Source: Lachnospiraceae bacterium
Lineage (GTDB): Bacteria; Bacillota; Clostridia; Lachnospirales; Lachnospiraceae
Direction of reading: 5' to 3'
Assembly (NCBI GenBank): GCA_029099805.1
Contig: JAQXOR010000127.1
Location: 1-64,000, forward strand
Length of the DNA: 64,000 nucleotides
Positions 50,933 to 61,616 of this stretch are shown here, in pieces (positions within the stretch are counted from its first letter, which is position 1; every line of letters begins with the position of its first letter). A program made the translations under genes and the position numbers. The notes under the pieces were generated by a model. It saw only the letters and a list, made by a program, of their open reading frames with translations, had not been told where the DNA came from and did not search any database.

Positions 50933-53658
50933 TATCTCGGTACCTCTTCCATTACATAAAGCTCAATCTGGTCAAATTCCTGCAAATCATTGAACTTCTC
51001 AAATACAAGACCGCACTCGTAGCCGGCTGCAACTTCCTTTACATCGTCCTTGAAACGCTTCAGGGAAGCCAGATCACCCTCGAAAATCTGCTCGCCCTCA
51101 CGCGAAATACGAGCCTTACAGCCACGGACAATCTTACCGTCCAATACATAAGAGCCTGCAATCATACCAAGACCGGAAGCCTTGAATACCTGACGAACCT
51201 CTGCATGACCGATGACCTTTTCCACAAATACCGGATCAAGCAGACCCTTCATTGCTGCTTCCACATCCTCAATTGCATTATAGATTACACGGTACAAACG
51301 CACATCAACCTTTTCACGGTCTGCCATTTCCTTTGCCTGATTATCCGGTCTGATATTAAATCCGATAATAATTGCATTGGATGCACTCGCCAGTGTTACA
51401 TCAGACTCATTTACGGCACCCACGCCACTGTGGATTATCCGGATTGCAACCTCTTCATTACTTAACTTTAACAAACTCTGCTTCACTGCCTCTACAGAAC
51501 CCTGTACGTCAGCCTTGACAATCAGGTTCAATTCCTTAATATTGCCTGCCTGAATCTGTGAGAACAAACCATCTAAGGAAAGCTTTGCCTTAGTATCCGC
51601 AATCAGACGTTCCTTACCCTGGGAAATAAAGGCTTCTGCAATATTTCTTGCTTCCTTCTCGTTCTCGGTCGCCATTACAATTTCACCGGCGTTCGGAACC
51701 TCATTCAAGCCAAGAATTTCTACAGGTGTAGACGGAGTTGCTTCCTTTACCCTGCGTCCCTTATCATCCATCATGGCACGTACTTTACCGTAAGCGGAGC
51801 CGATAGCAACAATATCACCTACGTGAAGCGTACCCTTTTGCACAAGAATCGTTGCAACAGGTCCTTTCCCCTTATCAAGCTGTGCTTCAATAACAATACC
51901 TCTTGCCTTTCTGTTCGGATTTGCCTTCAACTCGCACATTTCCGCAGTCAAAAGTACCATCTCCAGAAGCTGGGTAATACCCTCCTTTGTATGAGCGGAA
52001 ACCGGAACAAAAATCGTATCACCGCCCCAGTCCTCTGCTACCAGCTCATATTCCGTAAGCTCCTGCTTTACGCGCTCTACATTTGCGCTCGGCTTATCAA
52101 TCTTATTTACCGCAACAATAATCTGAATTCCTGCTGCTTTTGCATGGTTAATTGCCTCTACGGTCTGCGGCATGACACCGTCATCAGCCGCAACTACAAG
52201 AATCGCAATATCCGTAGACTTTGCACCACGCATACGCATGGAAGTAAATGCCTCATGTCCCGGCGTATCAAGGAACGTAATGTGTTCACCGTTTACCTCT
52301 ACCGTATAAGCACCGATATGCTGGGTAATTCCGCCCGCTTCCTTGGCCGTAACATTTGCCTCACGGATTGCATCCAGAAGGGAAGTTTTACCATGGTCAA
52401 CATGACCCATAACACAAACAACCGGCGGACGCTTCACCATCAGGCTCTCGTCCTCCTCCGCTTCCTTCAAAAGCTCCTCAACCACATTGACCTTTACTTC
52501 CTTTTCGGCAATGCAGTCGTATTCCAATGCAATTTCCTCTGCTTCTTCAAACGTAATTTCCTGGTTAATGGAAACCATCTTTCCTGCAAGGAAAAGCTTC
52601 TTTACCAGTGCAGATGCCGGCTGCTTTAACTTATCCGCCAGCTCCTTTATGGTAATCACATCCGGAACAACAATGGACTTAATTTCTTCCTCCACCGGCT
52701 TTACTACCTCCGGCTTAATGAAAGCACCCTTACGATTCGGATCCTTCTTCTTTAGCATCTTCTCCATGGAGGATTCATCCATCTCACGGTCTTTCTTCTT
52801 CTCTCTTTCCTTATCACGGTCACGATGACTGAATGCAGCCACTCTCTGCTCTTTCGTCAGCTCATTTGCAAAATCAGCCTTAATACTGCTGGCTGCACCG
52901 TTTCTTGCATCATTTCTTCCGCGCGCTGCCGGTCTCTTCTGCTGTACGGAATCCTTATCGGCATCCTTATCAAAGAAGCGATCCTTATTAAATCCGCCAC
53001 TCTGCGGTCTGCCGCCCATACCGCCCTGTGGACGATTACCCTGTGGTCTGTCTCCGTATCTGCGCTCACCCTGCGGACGGTCTCCCTGCGGTCTGTCTCC
53101 GTATCTGCGTTCACCCTGCGGACGGTCTCCATATCTGCGCTCTCCCTGCGGACGATTGCCCTGCGGACGGTCTCCGTATCTGCGCTCTCCCTGCGGACGA
53201 TTGGCTTCTCTCTGTGCCTGTGCGGCTGCCTTTGCAGCCTGACGCTCTGCCTGCTGCACATATACATTTCCTAATATATTAATTCGAGCCGGCTCTTCCT
53301 TCTTTTCGACCGGAGCCTTGGTTTCTTCCTTCTTTTCTGCCGGTTCTTCAACAGGCTCTGCCTTCTTTTCTGCCGGCACTGCCTCTGCCTTTACTGTCTT
53401 TTTCTCTGCGACCGGTTTTGCCTTTGCTTCCGTCTTTGCCTCTGTCTTTTTCACAGGCTTCTTCTCGGCATCCTCTTTCTTTGCAGTTTCCAGCTTTGCA
53501 AAATCACCGAATCTGCCGCGAATCATGGAAATCTGGCGCTCATCCAGATTACTGGAATGACTCTTTATTTCAAACCCGTATTCGCCCAGATAACCTATGA
53601 TGTCCTTACTCTGGATTTCTAATTCCTTTGCAAGTTCACTTACCCTCATTTTTGCCAT
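50932..53658 (-). CDS. infB: Translation initiation factor IF-2
   Basis: Brings initiator tRNA to the 30S subunit. N-terminal IF2N domain ([16 protein letters not shown]), then a Lys/Glu/Ala-rich linker and an Arg/Gly/Gln/Pro-rich tandem repeat (about residues 165-225, unit [10 protein letters not shown]), a second IF2N-like domain, and the G domain with [27 protein letters not shown] and NKIDKP, followed by domains II-IV. 908 aa. The ATG after GGAGG (spacing 10) fits just past the ylxQ stop; an upstream ATG would overlap ylxQ. Confidence 0.98.
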   Translation of the reverse strand: MAKMRVSELAKELEIQSKDIIGYLGEYGFEIKSHSSNLDERQISMIRGRFGDFAKLETAKKEDAEKKPVKKTEAKTEAKAKPVAEKKTVKAEAVPAEKKAEPVEEPAEKKEETKAPVEKKEEPARINILGNVYVQQAERQAAKAAAQAQREANRPQGERRYGDRPQGNRPQGERRYGDRPQGERRYGDRPQGDRPQGERRYGDRPQGNRPQGGMGGRPQSGGFNKDRFFDKDADKDSVQQKRPAARGRNDARNGAASSIKADFANELTKEQRVAAFSHRDRDKEREKKKDREMDESSMEKMLKKKDPNRKGAFIKPEVVKPVEEEIKSIVVPDVITIKELADKLKQPASALVKKLFLAGKMVSINQEITFEEAEEIALEYDCIAEKEVKVNVVEELLKEAEEDESLMVKRPPVVCVMGHVDHGKTSLLDAIREANVTAKEAGGITQHIGAYTVEVNGEHITFLDTPGHEAFTSMRMRGAKSTDIAILVVAADDGVMPQTVEAINHAKAAGIQIIVAVNKIDKPSANVERVKQELTEYELVAEDWGGDTIFVPVSAHTKEGITQLLEMVLLTAEMCELKANPNRKARGIVIEAQLDKGKGPVATILVQKGTLHVGDIVAIGSAYGKVRAMMDDKGRRVKEATPSTPVEILGLNEVPNAGEIVMATENEKEARNIAEAFISQGKERLIADTKAKLSLDGLFSQIQAGNIKELNLIVKADVQGSVEAVKQSLLKLSNEEVAIRIIHSGVGAVNESDVTLASASNAIIIGFNIRPDNQAKEMADREKVDVRLYRVIYNAIEDVEAAMKGLLDPVFVEKVIGHAEVRQVFKASGLGMIAGSYVLDGKIVRGCKARISREGEQIFEGDLASLKRFKDDVKEVAAGYECGLVFEKFNDLQEFDQIELYVMEEVPR

Positions 53659-53665
53659 GTATTCT

Positions 53666-54028
53666 TTACCTCCGTCGTTGATCCTCATGTTCTAAAAATG
53701 CCAGTTGTTTCATAATTGCCGTTGCCAATCCGGTCTCCAGAATTGCCAACGATGCACGGAACTCTTTTCCCATTGCGTGACCGAGCTCTTCTTTTCCTCC
53801 AAACAGATAAACCGGTACGGAATAGTACGTTGCACTGTCAATAAACTTTTTTCTGGTATTTGCAGATGCCTCTTCAGAAATCAGAACCAGTGAGGCTCTG
53901 TTTTCCTGAATCGCTTTTTCAGTCAGGAATTCACCTGCTGCCACCTTACCCGCCTTTTGTGCCAACCCGATATAGGATAAAATCTTCTTTGACACAGCTT
54001 CGCGTTTTGCTGCCTCATTCTCCTGCAT
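53666..54028 (-). CDS. ylxQ: L7Ae/L30e-type RNA-binding protein YlxQ
   Basis: A kink-turn-binding fold protein of the nusA-infB operon. [35 protein letters not shown] and [19 protein letters not shown] are L7Ae-family features. 120 aa. Overlaps rnpM (ylxR) by 14 bases and ends 7 bases before infB. Family members bind structured RNA; the exact role is not settled. Confidence 0.94.
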   Translation of the reverse strand: MQENEAAKREAVSKKILSYIGLAQKAGKVAAGEFLTEKAIQENRASLVLISEEASANTRKKFIDSATYYSVPVYLFGGKEELGHAMGKEFRASLAILETGLATAIMKQLAFLEHEDQRRR

Positions 54029-54287
54029 TCCCTGTCGTCAGCTCCTTTTCCAATGTTTCGTACACTTCTGTCGGAATCGCGCACTCCAGAGAACGTTCCA
54101 GCCCTTTACTTTTTCTGGCTTTTCTGAAACACTCTATCTGATTACAGAGATAAGCTCCTCTACCGTTCTTTTTCCCTGTTACATCTAATACTATAGTGCC
54201 CTCCGGCGTTTTTAATACACGAATTAATTCTTTTTTTGTCTTCATTTCACCGCAACCGGTGCATTTACGAAGCGGAATCTTTTTCAT
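54015..54287 (-). CDS. rnpM: RNase P modulator RnpM (YlxR)
   Basis: A small nucleic acid-binding protein, 90 aa, with the conserved PLRKCTGCGEMKTKKELIRVL start and GRGAYLCNQIECFRKARK block. B. subtilis RnpM (YlxR) has been reported to bind and modulate RNase P RNA. Overlaps ylxQ; 20 bases after nusA. Confidence 0.95.
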   Translation of the reverse strand: MKKIPLRKCTGCGEMKTKKELIRVLKTPEGTIVLDVTGKKNGRGAYLCNQIECFRKARKSKGLERSLECAIPTEVYETLEKELTTGNAGE

Positions 54288-54307
54288 CTACGCCTAATTC
54301 CTTTCTC

Positions 54308-55417
54308 CTAGTCTTCCCCCATCCAGTTGCCCATATCGTCATAATATCCGGTATTTGCTTTTTTCTTCGGCTTCTCTCTTCCCTGTAAGTCCGACTTAAT
54401 GTCAATCTTATAACCGGTCAGTCTCGCTGCAAGTCTTGCATTCTGACCTTCTCTGCCGATTGCAAGAGACAGCTGATAATCCGGAACAATTACCTGTGCT
54501 GTACGCTCTTCGGTATTTACCGTTACAGAAACTACCTTTGCCGGACTTAATGCGTTTTCAATTAACACCTCCGGAACATCGCTCCAGGTAATAATATCAA
54601 TTTTTTCTCCGCGAAGCTCGTTAACAATTGCATTCACACGTGCTCCGTTTACGCCGACACAGGCTCCTACCGGATCTACATTCGGGTCATTGGACTTAAC
54701 TGCCATCTTTGTTCTGGAACCGGCATCACGGGAAACTGCTTTGATTTCTACAATACCGTCACGGATTTCCGTTACCTCTTCCTCAAACAGACGCTTCACA
54801 AGCTCCGGATGAGAACGGGAAACCGTTACACGCGGTCCCTTTGTCGTTTCCTTTACTTCCATTACATAAACCTTAATACGGTCATTCGGGCGATAAACTT
54901 CTCCGCGAATCTGCTCCCCCTCCATTAAGATAGCCTCACATTTTCCGAGGTTTACGCTGATATTGTTCCCAAGATATCTCTGTACAACACCGGTAACTAC
55001 CTCTCTCTGCTTCTCGCTGTACTGCGTATAAATTGCTTTCCGCTCTTCCTCACGAATCTTTTGAACAACAACCTGCTTTGCCTTCTGAGCCGCAATACGA
55101 CCGAAATTCTTCGGAGTAATTTCGATATTCACCGTATCACCGATTTCATACTTCTCTGCCGGGAACTTCATTGTTGCTTCCGCAAGGGAAATCTCTTCTA
55201 CGTCATCCTCTACCTCTGCTACAACTCTCTTTTCGGCCCAGACTACAACCTCGCCGGTCTTCCGGTCAATATTTACCTTAATATTATCTGCCTTCCCGTA
55301 ATTGTTTTTACACGCTGCAATTAATGAATTCTCAATTGCCTCCAGCAAAATATCCTTACTGATTCCTTTCTCCTTTTCCAACAGATTTAATGCCTCAATT
55401 AACTCCTTTGCGTCCAT
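54308..55417 (-). CDS. nusA: Transcription termination/antitermination factor NusA
   Basis: Binds RNA polymerase at pauses and terminators. N-terminal domain (LIEALNLLEKEKGISKD), S1 domain with GEVYRPNDRIKVYVMEV, and two KH domains with DPVGACVGVNGARVNAIVNEL and LAIGREGQNARLAARLTG. 369 aa: the short Firmicute form without the C-terminal acidic repeats of E. coli. SD AAGGAGG. Confidence 0.98.
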   Translation of the reverse strand: MDAKELIEALNLLEKEKGISKDILLEAIENSLIAACKNNYGKADNIKVNIDRKTGEVVVWAEKRVVAEVEDDVEEISLAEATMKFPAEKYEIGDTVNIEITPKNFGRIAAQKAKQVVVQKIREEERKAIYTQYSEKQREVVTGVVQRYLGNNISVNLGKCEAILMEGEQIRGEVYRPNDRIKVYVMEVKETTKGPRVTVSRSHPELVKRLFEEEVTEIRDGIVEIKAVSRDAGSRTKMAVKSNDPNVDPVGACVGVNGARVNAIVNELRGEKIDIITWSDVPEVLIENALSPAKVVSVTVNTEERTAQVIVPDYQLSLAIGREGQNARLAARLTGYKIDIKSDLQGREKPKKKANTGYYDDMGNWMGED

Positions 55418-55449
55418 AATATCCTCCTTATCTCGTTTTGTTCTTACTG

Positions 55450-55917
55450 CTAAAAATGTATTGCTAATTTTATCATTGCAATGCTCTCTCTCGGAATCGT
55501 AATCGTTTCTGTTTCCGAAATACGAAGCACAATGTTTGCATCATCAAAGCTTTCCAAATCTCCCGAAAGCTCCTTCTTTTTATTCAGCGGCTTATACAGC
55601 TTTACCTCTACCTCTTCACCGATACTGCGGGCAAAATCCTTATCCTTTTTTAACTGTCTGCCGAGTCCCGGAGAACTGACCTCTAAAAAATAAGCCTCCG
55701 GAATAAAATCCTCCACATCCAGCAAATCACTTAATTCTCTGCTTACAAGCTCGCAATCATCAATCGTAATACCGCCTTCCTTGTCAATATAGGCGCGCAG
55801 ATAATAATTACTGCCTTCCTTTACATACTCGACATCCACAAGCTCAAAGCCGGTACGTTCCATAATCGGCAGGAGCAGGCTTTCTGTCTTCTGCTCGTAT
55901 TCGTCTCTCTTTGCCAT
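55450..55917 (-). CDS. rimP: Ribosome maturation factor RimP
   Basis: 30S assembly factor, 155 aa, first gene of the nusA operon. Family blocks ELVDVEYVKEGSNYYLRAYIDKEGGITIDDC (in part), SRELSDLLD and YFLEVSSPGLGRQLKKDKDF. SD AAGGAG. A promoter and an 11-bp stem lie directly upstream. Confidence 0.97.
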   Translation of the reverse strand: MAKRDEYEQKTESLLLPIMERTGFELVDVEYVKEGSNYYLRAYIDKEGGITIDDCELVSRELSDLLDVEDFIPEAYFLEVSSPGLGRQLKKDKDFARSIGEEVEVKLYKPLNKKKELSGDLESFDDANIVLRISETETITIPRESIAMIKLAIHF

Positions 55918-55934
55918 ACAATCTCCTTAACAAG

Positions 55935-55960
55935 AAAGAGTGGACTTTCGTCCACTCTTT
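55935..55960 (-). promoter_or_regulatory. Stem-loop in the rimP-nusA leader
   Basis: Perfect 11-bp stem AAAGAGTGGAC/GTCCACTCTTT with a GAAA loop on the mRNA, ending 18 bases before the rimP ATG. It is followed by CTTGTTAAGG, too few U for a strong terminator; candidate attenuator or site for feedback by NusA. Confidence 0.65.
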
Positions 55961-55986
55961 GCTCAACCTTTATGCTACCAAAGGAC

Positions 55987-56015
55987 ATTGTATCACGTAC
56001 TTTAGGAAAAATCAA
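55987..56015 (-). promoter_or_regulatory. SigA promoter of the rimP-nusA-infB operon
   Basis: TTGATT (56010-56015), 17-base spacer, TACAAT (55987-55992) on the minus strand, about 70 bases before rimP. The stretch 56020-56200 up to the GH43 stop shows nothing else. Confidence 0.8.
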
Positions 56016-56199
56016 GTAGTTTTTTTGAAATCTCTCAATTTTCATCAGATTTCCCACAGCCTGCTATACCAGCCATTATAAGCATAAACATCATGATAGT
56101 TACAAACTTTTCTCCTCCGCTCAAACAAAATATCACTTTATTTTTTCTTCCACCGACTATACACAAATTCATCAAAAGCCAAAGATAAATCAGGCAATA

Positions 56200-58020
56200 C
56201 TACTGATTGATCTTGTAATAATCAAACTCCGCATATCCTCCTGCTTCCTTTGTGGCATAGCAGAACAGGAAGCTCCTGGTTCCCATAAAGGTAGTGGAGG
56301 TAGAAAAGCCCAACTGCATCTGATTTCCGAACTCCACCCAGTTTTCACCGTCCATACTGTAAGAAAACGTCGCACGATTTCCGCTCAAATCATAGGATAT
56401 CTTAAGACAAACCTCCGCATCCTCCGGAAGAGGTTCTTCTGTTTTTGCATTCAATGCTTCAAACGCAGTCTTAAACTGACTGTTTGCCTGATAGATATAC
56501 TTATCGCCCTTCTCATCGCAGTATACCCCAATCATTCCGTAATGCTCGGACACAGCACTGATACCGGCATAATCCCCGTTCGTTAAACCTGCTATGGAAA
56601 TCTTTGTCTCTGTATCACACTTCGGTCCTACGGTTCTCTGTGTCAGGGAATTATGCGCCTCATAAAGATTGCCTACTACCCTGTCGGTCGTAAGACGCAG
56701 ATAGCCCGGACGTTCTGTCACAGACCAGTATTCCTCTGCCGGATTGTGATTCCACTGCCATACTAATTTCAGTTTCTCTCCGGCCTCATAATCAAAGGTA
56801 TCATCATCAACAAAGTAATTTTCTTCCTCGCTGTCCGGTAATTGAATCCGCATCGGCATATCGGACTGATTCGGCAAAAACTTTCCGTTCATGGCATAGG
56901 TCCCCATCATCGGCCAGTTCTCCTGCCAGTCAACCGCTACAATGGACGGCACACGTCCGACACTGCCTCTGTCCTGAAATAAAAATCCGTACCAGTCCCC
57001 GTACTGGGTCTGTATAAGGCCTCCCTGTGCAAGTCCCGCACCGTTATTTCCGGAACCGCCCTCATAAATGATTTTTTCTTCCCAGGTCCCCGAAAGCAGA
57101 TTTTTGGAACGATAACAAAGCTGTGTCCGCATCCATTTATTACTTGGAGACGCAATGATACAGACATAATAATAGTCCCCGATTTTATACGCATGTGCAC
57201 CTTCCCATAACGACCAGCCGCTTGCCGTAAAAATCGGTCTTGCTCCTCCTACTGCCTCAACCGTACGGTTCTCCTCGTTCAATCTCAACTGCTGGATACG
57301 GCAGGTTCCGCCACTTGCCGAGATTCCGTATAGATTTCCATCGTCAAAGAGAAGTCCCGGGTCATGTAAAAATCCGTTCATCTTATATTTCTTCCATGTA
57401 CCGTTTTCAATATCAGCGGTCGTGTAAATATAGAAGCCGTGATTATTGCTGTTGAATCCGACATAATAAAGACCGCTTGTCTCATCATATCGCAAAGAAG
57501 CGGCCCAGGAACCACGGGAATACATATCCTTCCCGTTTTCCATACGTCCGTAATCATCATCTTCCATGATATCGTACACATAATTAACAATCTGCCAGTG
57601 CACCAGGTCCTTTGATTTCATGATTGGTACACCCGGACACAGGTTCATTGTCGTACTGGTCATATAATAATTATCGCCTGCACGGATAATATCCGGGTCC
57701 GGAATATCCGCATACAGCGTAGGATATTTCACAAGTGCATACTTATTAATATCCGCAACTGCAGCCGATGTTGGTGTTACCGCAGGTGGTGTAGCTGCAT
57801 CAAGTACTTCCGTTACCGTCTCCTTTGCAGGTGTAACCGCCGGTGTACTATCCTGTTCCGGAGACATAGAAAGAGAGCCGGATAGCCCCGTCTCTGGAGA
57901 CGGGGACACCTCACTGCCCTCTTGTATATTACCGTTACAGGCCAAAAGAACGCTGCCGGTGCAAAAGAAAACCAACACCAGAAGCAAACCTCTTTTTCTA
58001 TTCTTCCGCCTATCTGTCAT
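56200..58020 (-). CDS. GH43 family glycosidase lipoprotein
   Basis: Surface-anchored beta-xylosidase/arabinofuranosidase-type enzyme. Signal with lipobox LLAC (Cys28), a Ser/Thr/Pro linker to about 95, then the five-bladed GH43 propeller: catalytic base Asp in DIPDPDIIRAGDNYYM and general acid Glu in SLWEGAHAYK. A C-terminal beta-sandwich (about 415-606, from DDTFDYEAGEKLKLVWQWNHNP) matches the GH43 C2/concanavalin-like domain. SD GGAGGAG, 18 bases after the hydratase stop. Specificity not resolved. Confidence 0.92.
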   Translation of the reverse strand: MTDRRKNRKRGLLLVLVFFCTGSVLLACNGNIQEGSEVSPSPETGLSGSLSMSPEQDSTPAVTPAKETVTEVLDAATPPAVTPTSAAVADINKYALVKYPTLYADIPDPDIIRAGDNYYMTSTTMNLCPGVPIMKSKDLVHWQIVNYVYDIMEDDDYGRMENGKDMYSRGSWAASLRYDETSGLYYVGFNSNNHGFYIYTTADIENGTWKKYKMNGFLHDPGLLFDDGNLYGISASGGTCRIQQLRLNEENRTVEAVGGARPIFTASGWSLWEGAHAYKIGDYYYVCIIASPSNKWMRTQLCYRSKNLLSGTWEEKIIYEGGSGNNGAGLAQGGLIQTQYGDWYGFLFQDRGSVGRVPSIVAVDWQENWPMMGTYAMNGKFLPNQSDMPMRIQLPDSEEENYFVDDDTFDYEAGEKLKLVWQWNHNPAEEYWSVTERPGYLRLTTDRVVGNLYEAHNSLTQRTVGPKCDTETKISIAGLTNGDYAGISAVSEHYGMIGVYCDEKGDKYIYQANSQFKTAFEALNAKTEEPLPEDAEVCLKISYDLSGNRATFSYSMDGENWVEFGNQMQLGFSTSTTFMGTRSFLFCYATKEAGGYAEFDYYKINQ

Positions 58021-58038
58021 ATTTTATCTCCTCCGCTA

Positions 58039-60330
58039 CTATCCGCGATAGTAGTTAATCAGACATCCCTTTGTAATAATTTCACGCTCATCATCCGTAA
58101 GCTCACCGAGACGTACCGTAAACGGTACCATTTTTTCTCCGACCACATAAGCCGTAATCTCGGACTGCTTTTCCGCAACAGCCTTCTTAATGTCCTTTAA
58201 GAAGATATAGTCACCGTTCTTAAACGGGAGCTCGCCGTCAAATAAGAACGGAAGCATTCCCCAGTTGATGAGATTACTGCGATAGCGCTTGGTCGCATAT
58301 TCCTTTGCAATATTAGCAAGACCGCCCAGAACCTTCTGACAGCTTGCAGCCTGCTCACGGGCTGAACCGTCGCCCGGCTTGGTTGCATAAATCACACTGC
58401 CAATCTCTGTCGCCGCCGGATTCACTTCCATCTGCTTTGCAACCGTCTCGAACGCTGCAGCCACTTCTGCATTTGCTTCCTTTATCTCCGCAAGAGCACC
58501 ACCGGCAATTCTCGCTTTCTCAGCCTTCTGTACCTCCTTCGCACGTCCGACATATGCCGGGTCCTTTCTGGAAAGAGTAAACTCTGCCAGACCGAGCGGA
58601 TTGGATCGGTAAGAGGAAGTCTCGCCGGACGGAATCAACTCATCCGTCGTAGTAACCGGATCATGAATCTCGGAAACTACCTTTAAGAGCATATCATCGG
58701 TCAGCTCAGACATTGCCGGCCAGTCCACAATACCCGGTCCGAACTTCACCTCCGCATTCTTATCCGGCTTTCCTGCACCGAAGTATACTCTGTTCTCGTA
58801 AATAGAAGAATCGAAGAAATATGCCGGCTTTGTGAAAGTAACATCCAGCTCATCCGCACCGGTCAGGAAGCCCTTATTTGCTGCGGTCGCTGCAATAGAA
58901 CGTGCATCCATAAGTGCAACGGAAGCAATCTGACCGTTGGTAACCTTGGAACCCTCGCGATTCGGGAAGTTACGGGTGGAATGACGGATACTCAAGCCGT
59001 TATTTGCCGGAACATCACCGGCACCGAAGCACGGTCCGCAGAATGCGGTACGGATGGTAGCACCGGCACGCATCAGCTCCGCTACTCTGCCGTTCTTTAC
59101 AAGCTCCATGAAAATCGGCTGGCTCGCCGGATATACGCTTAAGGAGAACTCATCGTTACCGATAAACTTATCCTTTAAGATATCAGCAGCATCACAGATA
59201 TTTTCAAAGCCGCCGCCTGCACAGCCCGCGATAACCCCCTGCTCAATGTAGAGCTTGCCGTCACGAATCTTGTCACGTAACTTGTAGGTAACCTTATTGT
59301 TATTCAGGCTTACAAGAGCCTTCTTCTCAACCTCTGCAAGAATATCCTCCAGATTAGCCTTTAACTCCGCAATGGTATATACATTACTCGGATGGAACGG
59401 CATTGCAATCATCGGACGGATTTTGCTTAAATCCACTTCGATTAAGCCATCATAATAAACGACGGAAGAAAGCTTTAACTCCTTATAGTCTTCCTTTCTG
59501 CCGTGCAGCTCATAAAACTGCTCTACCGCAGAATCAGTCTCCCAGATGGAGGAAAGACAGGTCGTCTCTGTCGTCATAACATCCACGCCGATACGATAAT
59601 CCACGCTTAGATTATGAACACCTTCTCCAAAGAATTCCATTACCTTATTGTTGACATAACCGTTGGCAAATACAGCACCGATAATTGCAAGCGCAATATC
59701 CTGCGGACCGACACCCTTTGCCGGCTTTCCGGTCATGTGAACACCGACTACCTTCGGCATATTAATATCATAGGTCTTATTCAAAAGCTGCTTAACCAGC
59801 TCCGGACCACCTTCACCTACTGCCATGGTACCGAGCGCACCGTATCTGGTATGACTGTCAGAACCAAGAATCATCTTACCGCCACCTGCGAGCATCTCTC
59901 TCGCAAACTGATGAATGACAGCCTGATGAGGCGGAACGTAGATTCCACCGTATTTCTTCGCACAGGAAAGTCCAAACATATGATCATCTTCATTAATCGT
60001 ACCACCAACCGCACAAAGGCTGTTGTGGCAATTCGTCAATACGTACGGTACCGGAAATTCGGTCAATCCGCTGGCCCTTGCCGTCTGGATAATACCGACA
60101 AAGGTAATATCATGAGACGTAAGCTTATCGAACTTAATCTTTAATTTCTCCATGGAATCTGAGGTATTATGAGCCTCTAAAATCCCATAAGAAAGCGTTG
60201 CTTTTTTCGCCTCATCTGCTGCCGGAACACTGCCAAGCACTGCAGCTAACTTCTGTCTCCCCTCTGCGGTATCCTCGATAACTTCCGAACCGTTTACCAC
60301 ATAAGCACCGTTTTTTAATAATGTAATCAT
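58039..60330 (-). CDS. Aconitase-superfamily hydratase
   Basis: A 763-aa [4Fe-4S] hydratase. [21 protein letters not shown] (in part), [28 protein letters not shown] and [11 protein letters not shown] are the iron-sulfur and active-site blocks; a C-terminal swivel-like domain has [13 protein letters not shown]. It lies between aconitase A and isopropylmalate dehydratase in pattern and is the type annotated simply as hydratase in Clostridia. It could run aconitate chemistry in a partial TCA branch or act on another hydroxy acid. No citrate synthase neighbour is here. Confidence 0.88.
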   Translation of the reverse strand: MITLLKNGAYVVNGSEVIEDTAEGRQKLAAVLGSVPAADEAKKATLSYGILEAHNTSDSMEKLKIKFDKLTSHDITFVGIIQTARASGLTEFPVPYVLTNCHNSLCAVGGTINEDDHMFGLSCAKKYGGIYVPPHQAVIHQFAREMLAGGGKMILGSDSHTRYGALGTMAVGEGGPELVKQLLNKTYDINMPKVVGVHMTGKPAKGVGPQDIALAIIGAVFANGYVNNKVMEFFGEGVHNLSVDYRIGVDVMTTETTCLSSIWETDSAVEQFYELHGRKEDYKELKLSSVVYYDGLIEVDLSKIRPMIAMPFHPSNVYTIAELKANLEDILAEVEKKALVSLNNNKVTYKLRDKIRDGKLYIEQGVIAGCAGGGFENICDAADILKDKFIGNDEFSLSVYPASQPIFMELVKNGRVAELMRAGATIRTAFCGPCFGAGDVPANNGLSIRHSTRNFPNREGSKVTNGQIASVALMDARSIAATAANKGFLTGADELDVTFTKPAYFFDSSIYENRVYFGAGKPDKNAEVKFGPGIVDWPAMSELTDDMLLKVVSEIHDPVTTTDELIPSGETSSYRSNPLGLAEFTLSRKDPAYVGRAKEVQKAEKARIAGGALAEIKEANAEVAAAFETVAKQMEVNPAATEIGSVIYATKPGDGSAREQAASCQKVLGGLANIAKEYATKRYRSNLINWGMLPFLFDGELPFKNGDYIFLKDIKKAVAEKQSEITAYVVGEKMVPFTVRLGELTDDEREIITKGCLINYYRG

Positions 60331-60379
60331 AGTTTTCCCTTTCCTTCGTTCAACGACGAACTTCTATTCCGTAGCTAAA

Positions 60380-60396
60380 AGCTGTCTCAGACAGCT
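60380..60396 (-). terminator. Weak terminator before the hydratase
   Basis: Stem AGCTGTC/GACAGCT with a 3-base loop followed on the minus strand by TTTTAG, 9 bases after the stop of the upstream unknown gene. Confidence 0.5.
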
Positions 60397-60404
60397 GATA
60401 CTCC

Positions 60405-60959
60405 TTATTCGATATATCCATCCTTCGGATTAATGTAATATACATCATCACAACCGGTAATTACCGTAGAATTAAACAATCCCTCACCGGCCTTTAAACG
60501 GACAATCAATTCTTCTTCTCCGGTGTCTGCTAAATCAAAACTTATTTTGCCGTCGAAGCTGTGTAAAAACTGTCCGGTCTGTAACAGGGCTTCTCCACCG
60601 TCCTCGAAAGCAATCAGCACCGACAACCATGCATTTCCTTCTAATTTCGATAACGCAAGACTTTCCGTGGACTCTTTGATTTTCTCTTTTGCAGCCACCG
60701 AATCAAACTCCATAATATCCGTAATATCTCCGTTTTCATCCTCATACCAGAACTGTAATTTCGAGATATTATGGGAGGACCTGTTTTTTACGACTATTTT
60801 GTTTTCCATGCCTTTTTCGATAAAAATTAAGACTACTACTACTGACAGCAATATTCCCAGTGCCGCTAACACATAATATATCTTTCTATTATTTGCTTTT
60901 GGGGTTTCTTCTGATTTTTTGCTTTGATATACGTAATTATTTGTCTTTACTTTACTCAT
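60405..60959 (-). CDS. Unknown membrane-anchored protein
   Basis: 184 aa: a ~25-residue polar N-terminus, one helix (about 28-47) and a ~135-residue probably extracytoplasmic domain of beta character (KIVVKNRSSHNISKLQFWYED; late GCDDVYYINPKD). No lipobox or enzyme motif. SD AGGAG. Downstream of cheX behind a terminator-like hairpin. I do not recognise the family. Confidence 0.8.
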   Translation of the reverse strand: MSKVKTNNYVYQSKKSEETPKANNRKIYYVLAALGILLSVVVVLIFIEKGMENKIVVKNRSSHNISKLQFWYEDENGDITDIMEFDSVAAKEKIKESTESLALSKLEGNAWLSVLIAFEDGGEALLQTGQFLHSFDGKISFDLADTGEEELIVRLKAGEGLFNSTVITGCDDVYYINPKDGYIE

Positions 60960-60990
60960 TCCCAGTCTCCTAAGCTATTATTAATGTTCT

Positions 60991-61030
60991 AAAAAAAGAG
61001 GTGATGCCCGTTTGCGTCACCTTCTCTTTT
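60991..61030 (-). terminator. Intrinsic terminator after cheX
   Basis: Stem AGGTGACGC/GCATCACCT (one mismatch) followed on the minus strand by CTTTTTTTAG; it starts 13 bases after the cheX stop. Confidence 0.8.
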
Positions 61031-61042
61031 CATTTCCTGTGC

Positions 61043-61516
61043 TTATGCCAGTTTCAATAAGAAGAACAATCTGACCTCACCGCCGTCATATAATAACGGC
61101 ACCTTTATTGAAGTCATATTCGGCGACGTAAGTGTCGTGCTCCCCATTCCGAGCGTCGGCGGTGTAATATCGATTCTGAAATTCTTATTGGAAAGCAATG
61201 TTGCTGCATTTCCCATAATCATATTACCAAGCTCACTTAACGCGCTCTTTGCCATATCATCGATTTCAGTAACCGGCATTCCCATCATCATCCGGGATGC
61301 AATATCCTTGGCAACATCTATATCAAACACAATACATACCTGTCCCGATATCTCACCCGTTACTCCCAACATAATGAATAAAGGCTCACCGTCGATACTC
61401 AAATTATCTTTAGAGAGTGTCCCAAGCTTTGTCTGAATATTGCAGACCTGCGACAATATCTGTTGTGCCGATATCAAAAAAGGGTTGATATGCTCTACCG
61501 AAATAATTTCTGCCAT
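61043..61516 (-). CDS. cheX: CheX-type chemotaxis phosphatase
   Basis: Hydrolyses phospho-CheY or another phospho-receiver. The catalytic E-x2-N motif lies in SALSELGNMIMGNAATLLS (about 92-110), single as in CheX rather than double as in CheC. The rest (VTGEISGQVCIVFDIDVAKDIASRMM) matches the fold. 157 aa. It has a separate promoter and terminator and no neighbouring che genes in the window. Confidence 0.9.
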   Translation of the reverse strand: MAEIISVEHINPFLISAQQILSQVCNIQTKLGTLSKDNLSIDGEPLFIMLGVTGEISGQVCIVFDIDVAKDIASRMMMGMPVTEIDDMAKSALSELGNMIMGNAATLLSNKNFRIDITPPTLGMGSTTLTSPNMTSIKVPLLYDGGEVRLFFLLKLA

Positions 61517-61616
61517 ATAGTCCCCATACCTTTCTTAGCTGTATGCCAACTTCTTTCGTAAAATAAGTTTCTTGAACAGCTACCAATACAGTTTCTTCCC
61601 ACACTGATTATCTTCT

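Noticed and set aside
51823-52629. 268-codon plus-strand ORF opposite infB
   Set aside because: Antisense to the conserved IF-2 G domain; composition is that of a reverse-complement shadow (Cys/Arg/Leu-rich), no SD, no domain.
53020-53210. CRISPR-like spaced repeats
   Set aside because: The repeats are in frame, encode the [10 protein letters not shown] units of IF-2 and lack unique spacers of constant length.
61410-61604. Leader ORF in the cheX 5' region
   Set aside because: Overlaps the cheX start out of frame and has no convincing SD; the region is better read as promoter and leader.
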